Assembly: GCA_964491375.1 (NCBI GenBank)
Contig: CAZBGL010000113.1
Location: 1-17,860 of the forward strand
Direction: 5' to 3'
From: CAZBGL01 sp964491375
Lineage (GTDB): Bacteria > Desulfobacterota > Deferrisomatia > Deferrisomatales > Deferrisomataceae
DNA: 17,860 nt
Both the position numbers and the translations under genes were made by a program. The notes beneath the pieces were generated by a model. That model was not told the origin of the DNA and did not search any database. It was given only the letters and a program-made list of their open reading frames with translations. Shown here piece after piece: positions 1-7,441 of this stretch (position 1 is its first letter; each line of letters begins with the position of its first letter).

Positions 1-1
1 G

Positions 2-343
2 GAGGCGCGCGTGGTGGGGCTGCCCCACCCCGAGGTGGGCGCGCGGTTGCTGGAACGCTGGGGGTTCCCCGAGACGCTGGTGGACGCCGTGCGGTACCAC
101 CACGACCCGGCGAAGGCCCGCAAGGCACCGGAACTGGCCCGGATCGCCCATCTGGCCGATGCCCTCACGATCACCCTGGGCATGGGGCTGGGTGCCGACG
201 GCCTGGCCTACACCCTGGACGAGGCGGCTCTGGCCGAACTGGGCGTGAAGGGGCCGGAGCAGGCCGCCGAGCTCCTGGCCGAACTGGCCCTTCGCGTTCG
301 GCAGGCCGCGGACCTGCTGGGCGAGCCGCGGCCCAACGGATGA
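2..343 (+). CDS. HDOD-domain protein, C-terminal part (5' end outside window)
   Basis: The reading frame is open from the first bases of the window, so the gene starts upstream and only about 113 C-terminal residues are seen. The segment 'HPEVGARLLERWGFPETL' followed by 'AVRYHHDP' is the typical end of an HDOD domain (HD-related output domain), where a helix with Gly-Leu-Leu and Trp-Gly-(Phe/Leu)-Pro precedes a His-His pair. HDOD proteins are signalling or regulatory proteins, often linked to c-di-GMP, motility or stress, and most lack proven hydrolase activity. A second helical part, rich in Ala and Leu, follows to the stop. The stop codon overlaps the next gene's start (ATGA at 340-343), so translation is probably coupled. 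Any N-terminal receiver or other sensor domain cannot be judged from here. Confidence 0.8.
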   Translation, partial: EARVVGLPHPEVGARLLERWGFPETLVDAVRYHHDPAKARKAPELARIAHLADALTITLGMGLGADGLAYTLDEAALAELGVKGPEQAAELLAELALRVRQAADLLGEPRPNG

Positions 344-786
344 AGGCCATGCGGATCTGGCACGGCACCCTCGAGCTGGACACTCGGGGCTTCGGTCAGG
401 TGCTGGACATTACCCCGCAACTGGAGGCCCTGGTCGCCCGGTGGGGGGTGGAGGAGGGCAACGGGGTGGTGTTCGTTCCCGGGTCCACCGCCGCGGTCAC
501 CACCATCGAGTACGAACCCGGAGTGGTCCAAGACCTGTGCCAGGCCCTGGAACGGCTGATCCCCCGGGACATCCCCTACCGCCACGACGCCGCATGGGGC
601 GACGGCAACGGGTTTGCCCACGTGCGGGCCGCCCTGGTGGGGCCGTCGCTGGCGTTCATGGTGCGCGGGGCGCGCCTCGTGCGGGGTACCTGGCAGCAGT
701 TCGTGGTGTGCGACTTCGACAACCGCCCGAGGCGGCGCAGGCTGGAGGTTCAGGTGGTGGGCTCGGGCGGCGGGCCGAGCCGCTGA
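340..786 (+). CDS. YjbQ/UPF0047 family protein (paralogue 1, 'GSTAA' subtype)
   Basis: A 148-aa protein of the YjbQ (UPF0047) family. E. coli YjbQ has weak thiamine-phosphate-synthase activity in vivo; the true substrate of the family is not settled. The family order is clear: 'DITPQLEALV', then 'GSTAAVTTIEYEPG', then 'YRHDAAWGDGNGFAHVRA' with two conserved histidines, then 'GTWQQFVVCDFDNRPRRRR'. Most family members have His-Thr-Thr-Ala at the first motif; here it is Gly-Ser-Thr-Ala, so one of the usual three histidines is absent. I believe this GST variant recurs in a subfamily. The start is the ATG in the ATGA overlap with the HDOD gene; a second in-frame ATG lies three codons later. A PhoH gene follows after a 9-nt gap. 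It differs strongly from the second YjbQ-family gene at 10520-10939. Confidence 0.88.
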   Translation: MKAMRIWHGTLELDTRGFGQVLDITPQLEALVARWGVEEGNGVVFVPGSTAAVTTIEYEPGVVQDLCQALERLIPRDIPYRHDAAWGDGNGFAHVRAALVGPSLAFMVRGARLVRGTWQQFVVCDFDNRPRRRRLEVQVVGSGGGPSR

Positions 787-795
787 GGTGGGAGC

Positions 796-1782
796 ATGGC
801 AGAGGCGGCGGTGGAGCGCCTCGAACTGGAGGACCCCCGACTCGTCCAGGTGCTGGTGGGCGAGCGGGAGGCCCACCTCAGGGAACTGGCCCACGTGGTG
901 CGGGATGTACAGGTCTCCTGCCGGGGGAACGTGATCCTGCTCCGGGGCGATCCGGTGGGGGTGGAACTGGCCCGCAACGTGCTGGAACAGCTCTACGGCC
1001 TGCTCAAAGAGGGCTACCCCCTCTACCGGGCGGACATCGACCACGCGGTGCGCATCCTGCGGGCCAACGGCCGGGCCTGCCTTCGCGAGATCTTCCTGGA
1101 CGCGGTGTACGTCGCCTCGGGCCGCCGGGTCATCAGCCCCAAGAGCCTGGCCCAGAAGGCCTACATCGAGGCGATCCGCAACTCCGACATCGTGTTCGGC
1201 ATCGGGCCGGCCGGCACGGGCAAGACGTACCTGGCCATGGCCATGGCCATCGCGGCCTACACCAAGCGGCAGGTGAAACGGATCCTGCTCACGCGGCCCG
1301 CGGTGGAGGCCGGGGAGAAACTGGGGTACCTCCCCGGCACCCTGTACGAAAAGGTCAACCCGTACCTGCGGCCCCTGTACGATGCGCTCCACGACATGAT
1401 GGACTTCGACAAGGCGTCGTCCCTGATCGAGCGCGGCGTGATCGAGGTGGCGCCGCTGGCCTTCATGCGGGGGCGCACCCTGAACGACGCCTTCGTGATC
1501 CTGGACGAGGCCCAGAACACCACTTCCGATCAGATGCGCATGTTCCTGACACGGCTCGGGTTCGACAGCAAGGCCGTGATCACCGGCGACGTGACCCAGG
1601 TGGACCTGCCCCCGGGCACGGTGTCAGGCCTGGTGGAAGTGCAGGAACTGCTCAAGGACATCCCGGGCATCCGGTTCTGCTACTTCACCCGAGACGACGT
1701 GGTCCGCCACCCTCTGGTCCAGGAGATCATCGACGCCTACGAGGCCCGGGACCGCGCCCTGGGCCGGAACCGCTCGCCATGA
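796..1782 (+). CDS. phoH: PhoH-family ATPase (YbeZ-like)
   Basis: A 328-aa cytoplasmic P-loop ATPase of the PhoH family, the same length class as E. coli YbeZ and B. subtilis PhoH. Family members are linked to RNA metabolism and ribosome maturation, often beside the YbeY endoribonuclease, but ybeY is not among the neighbours here. The N-terminal about 110 residues form the small domain usual for the family. The Walker A motif 'GPAGTGKTYLA' sits at residues 137-147 with Lys143, and Walker B 'VILDEAQNTT' at 234-243 with Asp237. 'ITGDVTQVDLP' is also a PhoH signature. The ATG follows a purine-rich GAGGTGGGAG about 2 nt upstream; the TGA overlaps the next ATG (ATGA, 1779-1782). The deduced protein looks complete. 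Confidence 0.95.
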   Translation: MAEAAVERLELEDPRLVQVLVGEREAHLRELAHVVRDVQVSCRGNVILLRGDPVGVELARNVLEQLYGLLKEGYPLYRADIDHAVRILRANGRACLREIFLDAVYVASGRRVISPKSLAQKAYIEAIRNSDIVFGIGPAGTGKTYLAMAMAIAAYTKRQVKRILLTRPAVEAGEKLGYLPGTLYEKVNPYLRPLYDALHDMMDFDKASSLIERGVIEVAPLAFMRGRTLNDAFVILDEAQNTTSDQMRMFLTRLGFDSKAVITGDVTQVDLPPGTVSGLVEVQELLKDIPGIRFCYFTRDDVVRHPLVQEIIDAYEARDRALGRNRSP

Positions 1783-3797
1783 TCCGCGCGCTCGCGGGCC
1801 TGTTCGCTGTGGCCGGGGGGCTTGCCGCCGGGTTCGGCGGGGGCGCCCTTTGGGTGCTCAGCCAGGGGCTTCCCCAGGTGTCGCGGCTCGAGACATTCCG
1901 CCCCCCTTCCTCCACGCGGGTATACGCGGCCGACGGGTCCCTGCTGGCGGAGTTCGCGGTGCAGCGGCGCACCCCGGTGCCCCTGGAGGACATGCCCCCT
2001 CACCTGATCCGGGCTTTTCTGGCCATCGAGGACCACCGGTTCTTCGAGCACATCGGCCTCAACCTGGGCCGGATCGCCAAGGCCCTGCTGGTGGACCTGC
2101 TGGAAGGCCGCATCGTGGAGGGTGGCTCCACGATCACCCAGCAACTGGCCAAGGTTCTGTTCCTCACCCCGGAACGGACCCTCCGGCGCAAGATCCGCGA
2201 GGCCATCCTGGCGCTTGAGATCGAGCGCCAGTACACGAAGCAAGAGATCCTGGAGTTCTACCTGAACCAGATCTACCTGGGGAACGGCGCCTACGGGGTG
2301 GCGGCCGCGGCCGACGTGTACTTCGGGAAACCCGTGGCCGACCTCACCCTGGCCGAGGCCGCCCTGCTGGCGGCCCTGCCCAAGGCCCCGGCCCGGTACG
2401 ACCCGTTTCGCAACCCCGAGCGCGCCCGGCAACGGCGCAACCTGGTGCTGCGGCGCATGGCGGAGCTGGGCTGGGCCGCACCGGAGGACGCCCGGGAGGC
2501 TTCCGCAGCCCCCCTGCCCGACCGCGCGCCGCCTGCGCCTCGGATCGAGGCCCCCTATTTCGTGGAAACCGTGCGGAGGCAGCTCTTGGAGCGCCTGGGG
2601 TTGGACCTGGTGTACGAAGGGGGCCTGCGCGTGTACACCACCCTGGATCCGGCCATCCAACGCGCCGCGGAAGAGGCCCTCTCCCGCGGGCTCGAGAGCG
2701 TGGAGAAACGACACCCCGGCCGCCCTTCCCCGGTCCAGGGAGCCGTGCTCGTTCTGGACGTGCGATCCGGGGCGGTGCGCGCCCACGTGGGCGGCCGCAA
2801 CTGGTCCGAGAGCCCGTTCGACCGGGCGGTCCAGGCGGTGCGGCAGCCCGGCTCGGCGTTCAAGCCGTTCGTGTACCTGGCCGCTCTGGAGGCCGGGTAC
2901 ACCCAGGCGAGCACGGTGCTCGACGCACCGGGTGCGTTTCCCGGCGCAAGGCCCGATCGGCCTTGGGAGCCCTCCAACTACGACGGGACCTTCCTGGGGC
3001 AGATGACGTTCCGGATGGCCCTGGCCAAGAGCCGCAACCTCCCAGCGGTGCGGGTGCTCATGCGCGTGGGCCGTGCGCGCGTGGAGGCCGTCGCCCGGCG
3101 CCTGGGGCTGGCCGGCCCCCTCGGACAGGGGCCGGCCGAAGCCCTGGGCGTGGGCGGTGTGCGCCTGGTGGAACTGGTGCGGGCCTATGCGGCGTTCGCT
3201 TCGGGCGGGCTGCTGCCCGAGGCCCACTGGATACGCGCCGTGTACGGGGCCGACGGCCGGAACCTGTGGTCCGCCCCGCCGGCCCCGCGCCGGGTGATCG
3301 ACCCGGCCACGGCCTACGTGCTCACCGACATGCTCCGGGCCGTGGTTCAGGAGGGCACCGGCCGGGCCGCAAGGGATCTCCCGTTCGCCGTGGCCGGCAA
3401 GACCGGCACCACCGACGATTCCCGGGACGCCTGGTTCGTGGGGTGCACGAGCCGATCCGCCGTGGGGGTGTGGGTGGGACGCGACGACAACACCCCGATC
3501 GGCCCCCGCGAAACCGGGGCGCGTGCGGCATTGCCCGTGTGGATCGAGGTGGTGCGGGCGGCCGCCCGCGCGGACCCTCCCCCACCGTGGCCCGTGCCCC
3601 CTGCCGTGCGGTTCGTGGAGATCGACGTGCTCTCGGGCCGCAGGGCCACCCCTGCGTGCGAGCACACCGCGCACGCGGCCTTCATCCGGGGTACCGAACC
3701 GAGAAGCCCGTGCGAGCGGGAACGGTTCACCTGGCCCCACCTGGTGTATCGCTACCCGCTCGCCCCCCTTCCGGAGGAGAGGCGGTGGAGATTGTGA
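1779..3797 (+). CDS. Class A penicillin-binding protein (PBP1A family, bifunctional)
   Basis: A 672-aa bifunctional peptidoglycan synthase, shorter than E. coli PBP1a (850 aa) but normal for the compact PBP1A family. One N-terminal membrane anchor (residues about 4-27) places the catalytic domains in the periplasm. The glycosyltransferase (GT51) domain shows 'EDHRFFEHIG' with catalytic Glu84 and 'GGSTITQQLAK'. The transpeptidase domain has all three active-site motifs: SxxK as 'GSAFKP' (Ser359, Lys362), SxN as 'SRN' (Ser418) and KTG as 'GKTGTTDD' (Lys541). All key residues are present, so both activities are expected. The frame is open far upstream, but the ATG at 1779 in the ATGA overlap with phoH is the start that gives the membrane anchor and no antisense-like leader. 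The 3' end overlaps pabB by 13 nt. Confidence 0.95.
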   Translation: MIRALAGLFAVAGGLAAGFGGGALWVLSQGLPQVSRLETFRPPSSTRVYAADGSLLAEFAVQRRTPVPLEDMPPHLIRAFLAIEDHRFFEHIGLNLGRIAKALLVDLLEGRIVEGGSTITQQLAKVLFLTPERTLRRKIREAILALEIERQYTKQEILEFYLNQIYLGNGAYGVAAAADVYFGKPVADLTLAEAALLAALPKAPARYDPFRNPERARQRRNLVLRRMAELGWAAPEDAREASAAPLPDRAPPAPRIEAPYFVETVRRQLLERLGLDLVYEGGLRVYTTLDPAIQRAAEEALSRGLESVEKRHPGRPSPVQGAVLVLDVRSGAVRAHVGGRNWSESPFDRAVQAVRQPGSAFKPFVYLAALEAGYTQASTVLDAPGAFPGARPDRPWEPSNYDGTFLGQMTFRMALAKSRNLPAVRVLMRVGRARVEAVARRLGLAGPLGQGPAEALGVGGVRLVELVRAYAAFASGGLLPEAHWIRAVYGADGRNLWSAPPAPRRVIDPATAYVLTDMLRAVVQEGTGRAARDLPFAVAGKTGTTDDSRDAWFVGCTSRSAVGVWVGRDDNTPIGPRETGARAALPVWIEVVRAAARADPPPPWPVPPAVRFVEIDVLSGRRATPACEHTAHAAFIRGTEPRSPCERERFTWPHLVYRYPLAPLPEERRWRL

Positions 3798-5191
3798 GCC
3801 TGCCCGGGGGGTGGACGGCCCTCGGCGCCTTCCTGGCGCTCGCAGGACGGCCCTACCCGGCGTTCCTCGACAGCAACTGCGACCGCCACCGGCTGGGTCG
3901 GCGTTCGTTCGTGGCAGCCGACCCGTTCCTGGTGGTCCACGCCAAGGCCGACCGGGCCGAGCTCCGGTGGCCCCGGACCGGCCGGAAGGAAACCTGGCGG
4001 GGCGACCCGTTCGAACTCCTGCGGGCCCTCCTGAAGGAGCACCGGCAGGCAGAAGCCGGGCCGTTCCCCCTGGCCCCGGGAGGCGCGGTGGGCTACCTGG
4101 CCTACGACCTCTTCCCGCACATCGAGGCGATCCGGCCCACGGTGGAGGACGACCTCGGGATGCCGGACCTCTTCCTCGGGTTTTACGACGCGGTGGCCGC
4201 GTTCGACCACCGGGAGGGGACCGCGGCGCTCGCCTTCACGGACCTGGGGCACGGCCGCACGGCCCTGGAGGCCTGGCAGGCCCTGCCCCGGGAGCTTCCC
4301 GAGCGCATCCCCCCTCCGCCGCCGGAGGTCCCTCCCTCGGCCCTGCGCAGCAACTTCACACGGGAAGCCTATTGCAGGGCCATCGACCGGGCCAAGGAGT
4401 ACATAGCGGCCGGCCACATCTACCAGGCCAACCTTTCCCAGCGGTTCCATGTTCCCTTCCGCGGGGATCCCCTGGGGTTCTACTGCCGCCTCCGGGCCAC
4501 CAGCCCCGCGCCGTTCGGGGCGTGCCTGTTCCCCGACGGATTCGCCGTGTTCAGCAACTCCCCGGAGCGCTACCTCAGGATCGAGGGGGCCCACATCGAG
4601 ACCCGGCCCATCAAGGGCACCCGCCCCCGGGGCAGAACGCCCGAGGAGGACCGCCGCCTGGCCGAGGAACTGCGCAGGAGCGTCAAGGACCGGGCCGAAC
4701 ACGTCATGATCGTGGACCTCGAGCGCAACGACCTGGGCCGGGTGTGCCTGTACCACACCGTGCACGTGCCCGAGTTCGAGGTCATCGAGTCCTACGCAAA
4801 CGTGCACCACATGGTCTCCACCGTGGCGGGCCGCGTGCACCCGGCCAAGGACGTGGTGGACTGCATCCGGAACTCCTTTCCGGGCGGCTCGATCACCGGG
4901 GCACCCAAGGTACGCGCCATGGAGATCATCGACGAGCTCGAGCCCACGGCCCGGGGGGTGTACTGCGGATCCATCGGGTACATCGACTTCTCGGGCCGGG
5001 TGGACCTGAACATCGCCATCCGGACCGCCGTTCTCCGAGGCGGCAGGCTCTACTTCCAGGTGGGGGGAGGGATCGTGGCCGACTCCGACCCGGAGGAGGA
5101 GTACGAGGAGACCCTCACCAAGGCCCAGTCGTTCCTGAAGGCCGTGACCGGAAGGGGACGGGTGTGGGAACCGGCCGCGTGTGCTTCCTGA
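3785..5191 (+). CDS. pabB: Aminodeoxychorismate synthase component I
   Basis: A 468-aa chorismate-utilising enzyme that aminates chorismate to 4-amino-4-deoxychorismate for p-aminobenzoate and folate. It is called PabB and not anthranilate synthase TrpE because the active-site motif is 'RPIKGTRPRG' with Lys277, matching the nucleophilic lysine (Lys274) of E. coli PabB; TrpE has Ala at that site. Other signatures are 'YQANLSQRF', 'SNSPERYL', 'DRAEHVMIVDLERNDLG' and 'PGGSITGAPKVRAMEIIDELE'. The start is a GTG at 3785, six nt after GGAGGA (3773-3778); a GTG at 3794 is a weaker alternative. It overlaps the PBP gene by 13 nt and pabC by 28 nt. The glutaminase partner PabA is not encoded here, so ammonia supply must come from elsewhere. 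Confidence 0.93.
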   Translation: MEIVSLPGGWTALGAFLALAGRPYPAFLDSNCDRHRLGRRSFVAADPFLVVHAKADRAELRWPRTGRKETWRGDPFELLRALLKEHRQAEAGPFPLAPGGAVGYLAYDLFPHIEAIRPTVEDDLGMPDLFLGFYDAVAAFDHREGTAALAFTDLGHGRTALEAWQALPRELPERIPPPPPEVPPSALRSNFTREAYCRAIDRAKEYIAAGHIYQANLSQRFHVPFRGDPLGFYCRLRATSPAPFGACLFPDGFAVFSNSPERYLRIEGAHIETRPIKGTRPRGRTPEEDRRLAEELRRSVKDRAEHVMIVDLERNDLGRVCLYHTVHVPEFEVIESYANVHHMVSTVAGRVHPAKDVVDCIRNSFPGGSITGAPKVRAMEIIDELEPTARGVYCGSIGYIDFSGRVDLNIAIRTAVLRGGRLYFQVGGGIVADSDPEEEYEETLTKAQSFLKAVTGRGRVWEPAACAS

Positions 5192-6030
5192 ACGGGAACC
5201 TCGTTCCCGAGGCCGAGGCGCGCGTCCAAGCCCTGGACCGGGGGTTCCTCTACGGCGAAGGGCTGTTCGAAACGGTGCGTGTCTACGGCGGCACGCCGTT
5301 CCGCCTGGCCCGGCACTGGGAACGGCTGCTCGGGTCGTGCCGGTTCCTGGACCTTCCGGAGCCGCCCTGGGACCCGGCCCGGGTGATCCGGGAACTGCTG
5401 GCGGCCAACCGCCTGCGGGACGGAGTGGTGCGGTTCACCTGGAGCCAGGGGGTGCTTCCCCGCGGTCCCCGGCCCGGGCCCGGCAGCGCCCCGGTGCTCG
5501 TGGCCCACCTCCGGCCGGTGCCGGAGGACCTGGAGGCCCGCCAGGCCCGGGGCGTGGGGGGCCTGCGCATGCCCTGGCCCCTTCGATGCCGCGGCAACCC
5601 GCTCCACCGTCACAAGACGCTGTCGTACCTTTCGAGCGTTCTGGCCCTGGGGCGGGTGCCGCCCGGGGAGGAACCCCTTCTGGAGACGGCCGAGGGGCTG
5701 GTGGCCGAGGGGGCCACCTCCAATGTTTTCTGGGTCCGCGGCGACGCGCTCCACACGCCCCACCCCGAGGTGGGGTGCCTGCCGGGCGTGGCCCGTGGCC
5801 TCGTGTTGGAAGAGGCCCGCCGGATCGGGCTCCGGGTGAAGGAAGGCGCGTTCCCCGCGGGGGAACTCCTCGATGCGGACGAGGCCTTCCTGACGAACGC
5901 CGTGGTGGAGGTGGTGCCGCTGGTTCGGGTGGACGGCCGGGCCGTGGGCGACGGTTCACCGGGGCCCTGGACCCGTAGGCTCCAGGCGGCGTACCGGGCC
6001 CGGGTCGCGGCCGAGAGGGGGAGGCCGTGA
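5164..6030 (+). CDS. pabC: Aminodeoxychorismate lyase (class IV PLP enzyme)
   Basis: A 288-aa fold-type IV PLP enzyme, by context the 4-amino-4-deoxychorismate lyase that releases pyruvate to give p-aminobenzoate. Family signatures are 'YGEGLFETVRVYGG' near the N-terminus, 'HRHKTLSYL' with Lys151 as the PLP Schiff-base lysine, 'EGATSNVFWV' and 'GCLPGVAR'. Branched-chain or D-amino-acid aminotransferases share the fold, but direct overlap with pabB favours PabC. The start is a GTG at 5164 preceded by a GGAAGGGGA purine run; a GTG at 5179 could also serve. The stop overlaps the DUF362 gene start (GTGA at 6027-6030). Length and motifs look complete. Confidence 0.9.
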   Translation: MGTGRVCFLNGNLVPEAEARVQALDRGFLYGEGLFETVRVYGGTPFRLARHWERLLGSCRFLDLPEPPWDPARVIRELLAANRLRDGVVRFTWSQGVLPRGPRPGPGSAPVLVAHLRPVPEDLEARQARGVGGLRMPWPLRCRGNPLHRHKTLSYLSSVLALGRVPPGEEPLLETAEGLVAEGATSNVFWVRGDALHTPHPEVGCLPGVARGLVLEEARRIGLRVKEGAFPAGELLDADEAFLTNAVVEVVPLVRVDGRAVGDGSPGPWTRRLQAAYRARVAAERGRP

Positions 6031-7133
6031 GCCGGGTCGCCTGCGTGGCGTGCCCGGACTACCGGGGAGCGGACCGCGCCGTGCACCGGGCCCTGGACCT
6101 GCTGGAGCCCCGGGAACCGCTGGCCCTGCGGGGCGAGCCCGTGCTCGTCAAGCCCAACCTGCTGGCCCCCCGCCCTGCCGAGGCGGCCGTGACCACCCAC
6201 CCGGCGGTGGTGGCCGCCCTGATCGACGCGGCCCTGGACCTGGGCGCCCGTCCCGTGGTGGCCGACTCCCCGGGGCTTTCCTCGGCCCAGTCCGTGGCGC
6301 GGGCGTGCGGGATCTTCGAGGTGTGCCGCCGCAGGGGGGTGCCCGTGGTGGATCTGGGCCGGGGCGGCGCGGCCGTGGTGTCCGGGCCGGTCTACCGGGG
6401 CCTCGCCCTGGCCCGCGAGGCGGTGGAGGCCCGCCGCATCTGGAACGCACCCAAGTGGAAAACCCACGCCATGATGGGGCTCACCCTGGGGGTGAAAAAC
6501 CTGTTCGGATGCGTGCCCGGCCGCCGGAAGGTGGCGCTCCACTTCCGGGCGGGCCGGGATCCCAAGACGTTCGCCCGTCACCTCCTGGACATCGAGGCCG
6601 TTCTCCGGCCGTGCCTGACCCTCCTGGACGGAATCGTGGCCATGGAGGGGCCGGGTCCGTCGCGCGGAAGGCCGGTCCGACGGGGCCTGATCCTGGCCTC
6701 CACGGACGCGGCCGCCCTGGACTGGACGGCCACCCGGCTCTCCGGGTTCCACCCGGGGGACGTGCCCACCGTGGCCGTGAGCGTGGAGGACGGCCGGATC
6801 GACCCGGGCCGGATCCGGGAGGTGGGCGACCGCCCGGCCCCCCTTCGGTTCGACCCCGCGCCCGGGAGCCCCTGCGACTGGCCCTTGCCCGGGTTCCTGA
6901 AGCGGTGGGTCCGCGCCGCGGTCGCACCGGCGCCCCGGTTCGACCCGGCCCGATGCACGGGCTGCGGGGTGTGCCGCCAGGCGTGCCCGGCCGGGGCCCT
7001 GTCCGAGGCCGTGCCCCCGGGCCTCTCGCCCGAGCGGTGCATCCGGTGCTACTGTTGTCAGGAACTGTGCCCGGCCGGCGCGGTGCGCGTCCCCCGGCGC
7101 CGCCTCGGGTTCTTCCCCTTGCGGGACTCCTGA
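6027..7133 (+). CDS. DUF362 protein with C-terminal 2x[4Fe-4S] ferredoxin domain
   Basis: A 368-aa protein with an N-terminal DUF362 domain ('VLVKPNLL', 'NAPKWKTHAMMGLTLGVKNLFG') and a C-terminal bacterial ferredoxin domain. The two cluster motifs are 'CTGCGVCRQACP' (Cys310, 313, 316, 320) and 'CIRCYCCQELCP' (Cys338, 341, 344, 348), with one extra cysteine at 343. DUF362 proteins are common in anaerobes, mostly uncharacterised, and may act in electron transfer or metal/cofactor chemistry; no substrate can be named. There is no signal peptide, so it is probably cytoplasmic. The GTG start shares the GTGA overlap with pabC, making it the last gene of the tightly packed left block. Whether it acts in folate synthesis or merely shares the transcript cannot be told. 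Confidence 0.88.
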   Translation: MSRVACVACPDYRGADRAVHRALDLLEPREPLALRGEPVLVKPNLLAPRPAEAAVTTHPAVVAALIDAALDLGARPVVADSPGLSSAQSVARACGIFEVCRRRGVPVVDLGRGGAAVVSGPVYRGLALAREAVEARRIWNAPKWKTHAMMGLTLGVKNLFGCVPGRRKVALHFRAGRDPKTFARHLLDIEAVLRPCLTLLDGIVAMEGPGPSRGRPVRRGLILASTDAAALDWTATRLSGFHPGDVPTVAVSVEDGRIDPGRIREVGDRPAPLRFDPAPGSPCDWPLPGFLKRWVRAAVAPAPRFDPARCTGCGVCRQACPAGALSEAVPPGLSPERCIRCYCCQELCPAGAVRVPRRRLGFFPLRDS

Positions 7134-7441
7134 GCGGAGGGGTCGTTCCAGGAGCAAGCCCCGGTGGGACGCGGGGCGGCCCGTTTCCGGGAGCCAGACG
7201 CTGCGCAGGGCGAAGACCGGGTTCTGGCGGCGTGGGGACGTGCAGGCGATGGGCCCCAGCTCCGCCTCCGGGGTGGGCCCGGGCGGGAGACGGCGTGGTC
7301 GGCCCGGGGGCGCGTTCCGTTTTCCGTCCTCGGGGGAGAGGACCGGGACAGAGGCCGTTCGGGGACGGCCAACGACCTGGGAGCGCCTTTCCCCGGGCGC
7401 GACCTGGATCGAAGGCCCAACCAGCCTTGGAAGGAGGCCTC
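7134..7441 (+). other. 308-nt non-coding gap with two consecutive hairpins
   Basis: Separates the left block from the hydantoinase-like gene. An open frame runs through it from 7164, but its product is a Gly/Arg/Pro-rich, low-complexity string with no family look, so I do not call a gene. Two perfect inverted repeats lie close together: GTCCTC/GAGGAC (7326-7331 and 7338-7343) and GGCCGT/ACGGCC (7353-7358 and 7365-7370). Neither is followed by a T run. I recognise no riboswitch class and no clear promoter; a promoter or leader for the next operon probably lies here. Confidence 0.5.
7326..7370 (+). repeat. Two adjacent inverted repeats (hairpins) upstream of hydantoinase-like gene
   Basis: Hairpin 1 has a 6-bp stem GTCCTC/GAGGAC with a 6-nt loop GGGGGA. 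Hairpin 2 has GGCCGT/ACGGCC, extendable by a T-G wobble to 7 bp with a CGGG tetraloop. They are 9 nt apart and end about 70 nt before the start codon. The high GC content of the region makes chance hairpins fairly likely. Confidence 0.45.

Noticed and set aside
441..1778. Long 5' extension of the PBP reading frame through yjbQ and phoH
   Set aside because: The extension overlaps two well-supported genes in another frame and is Gly/Pro/Arg-rich; the ATGA overlap at 1779 and the membrane anchor fix the true start.
1737..3740. A 667-codon open frame antisense to the penicillin-binding protein gene
   Set aside because: It is a GC-rich shadow: the sense frame has all class A PBP motifs, while the antisense product is a His/Gly/Pro/Arg-rich string with no family motif.
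3785..5191. Reading pabB as anthranilate synthase trpE
   Set aside because: The active-site motif is PIKGT with a lysine, typical of PabB, and pabC follows directly; no trp genes are nearby.
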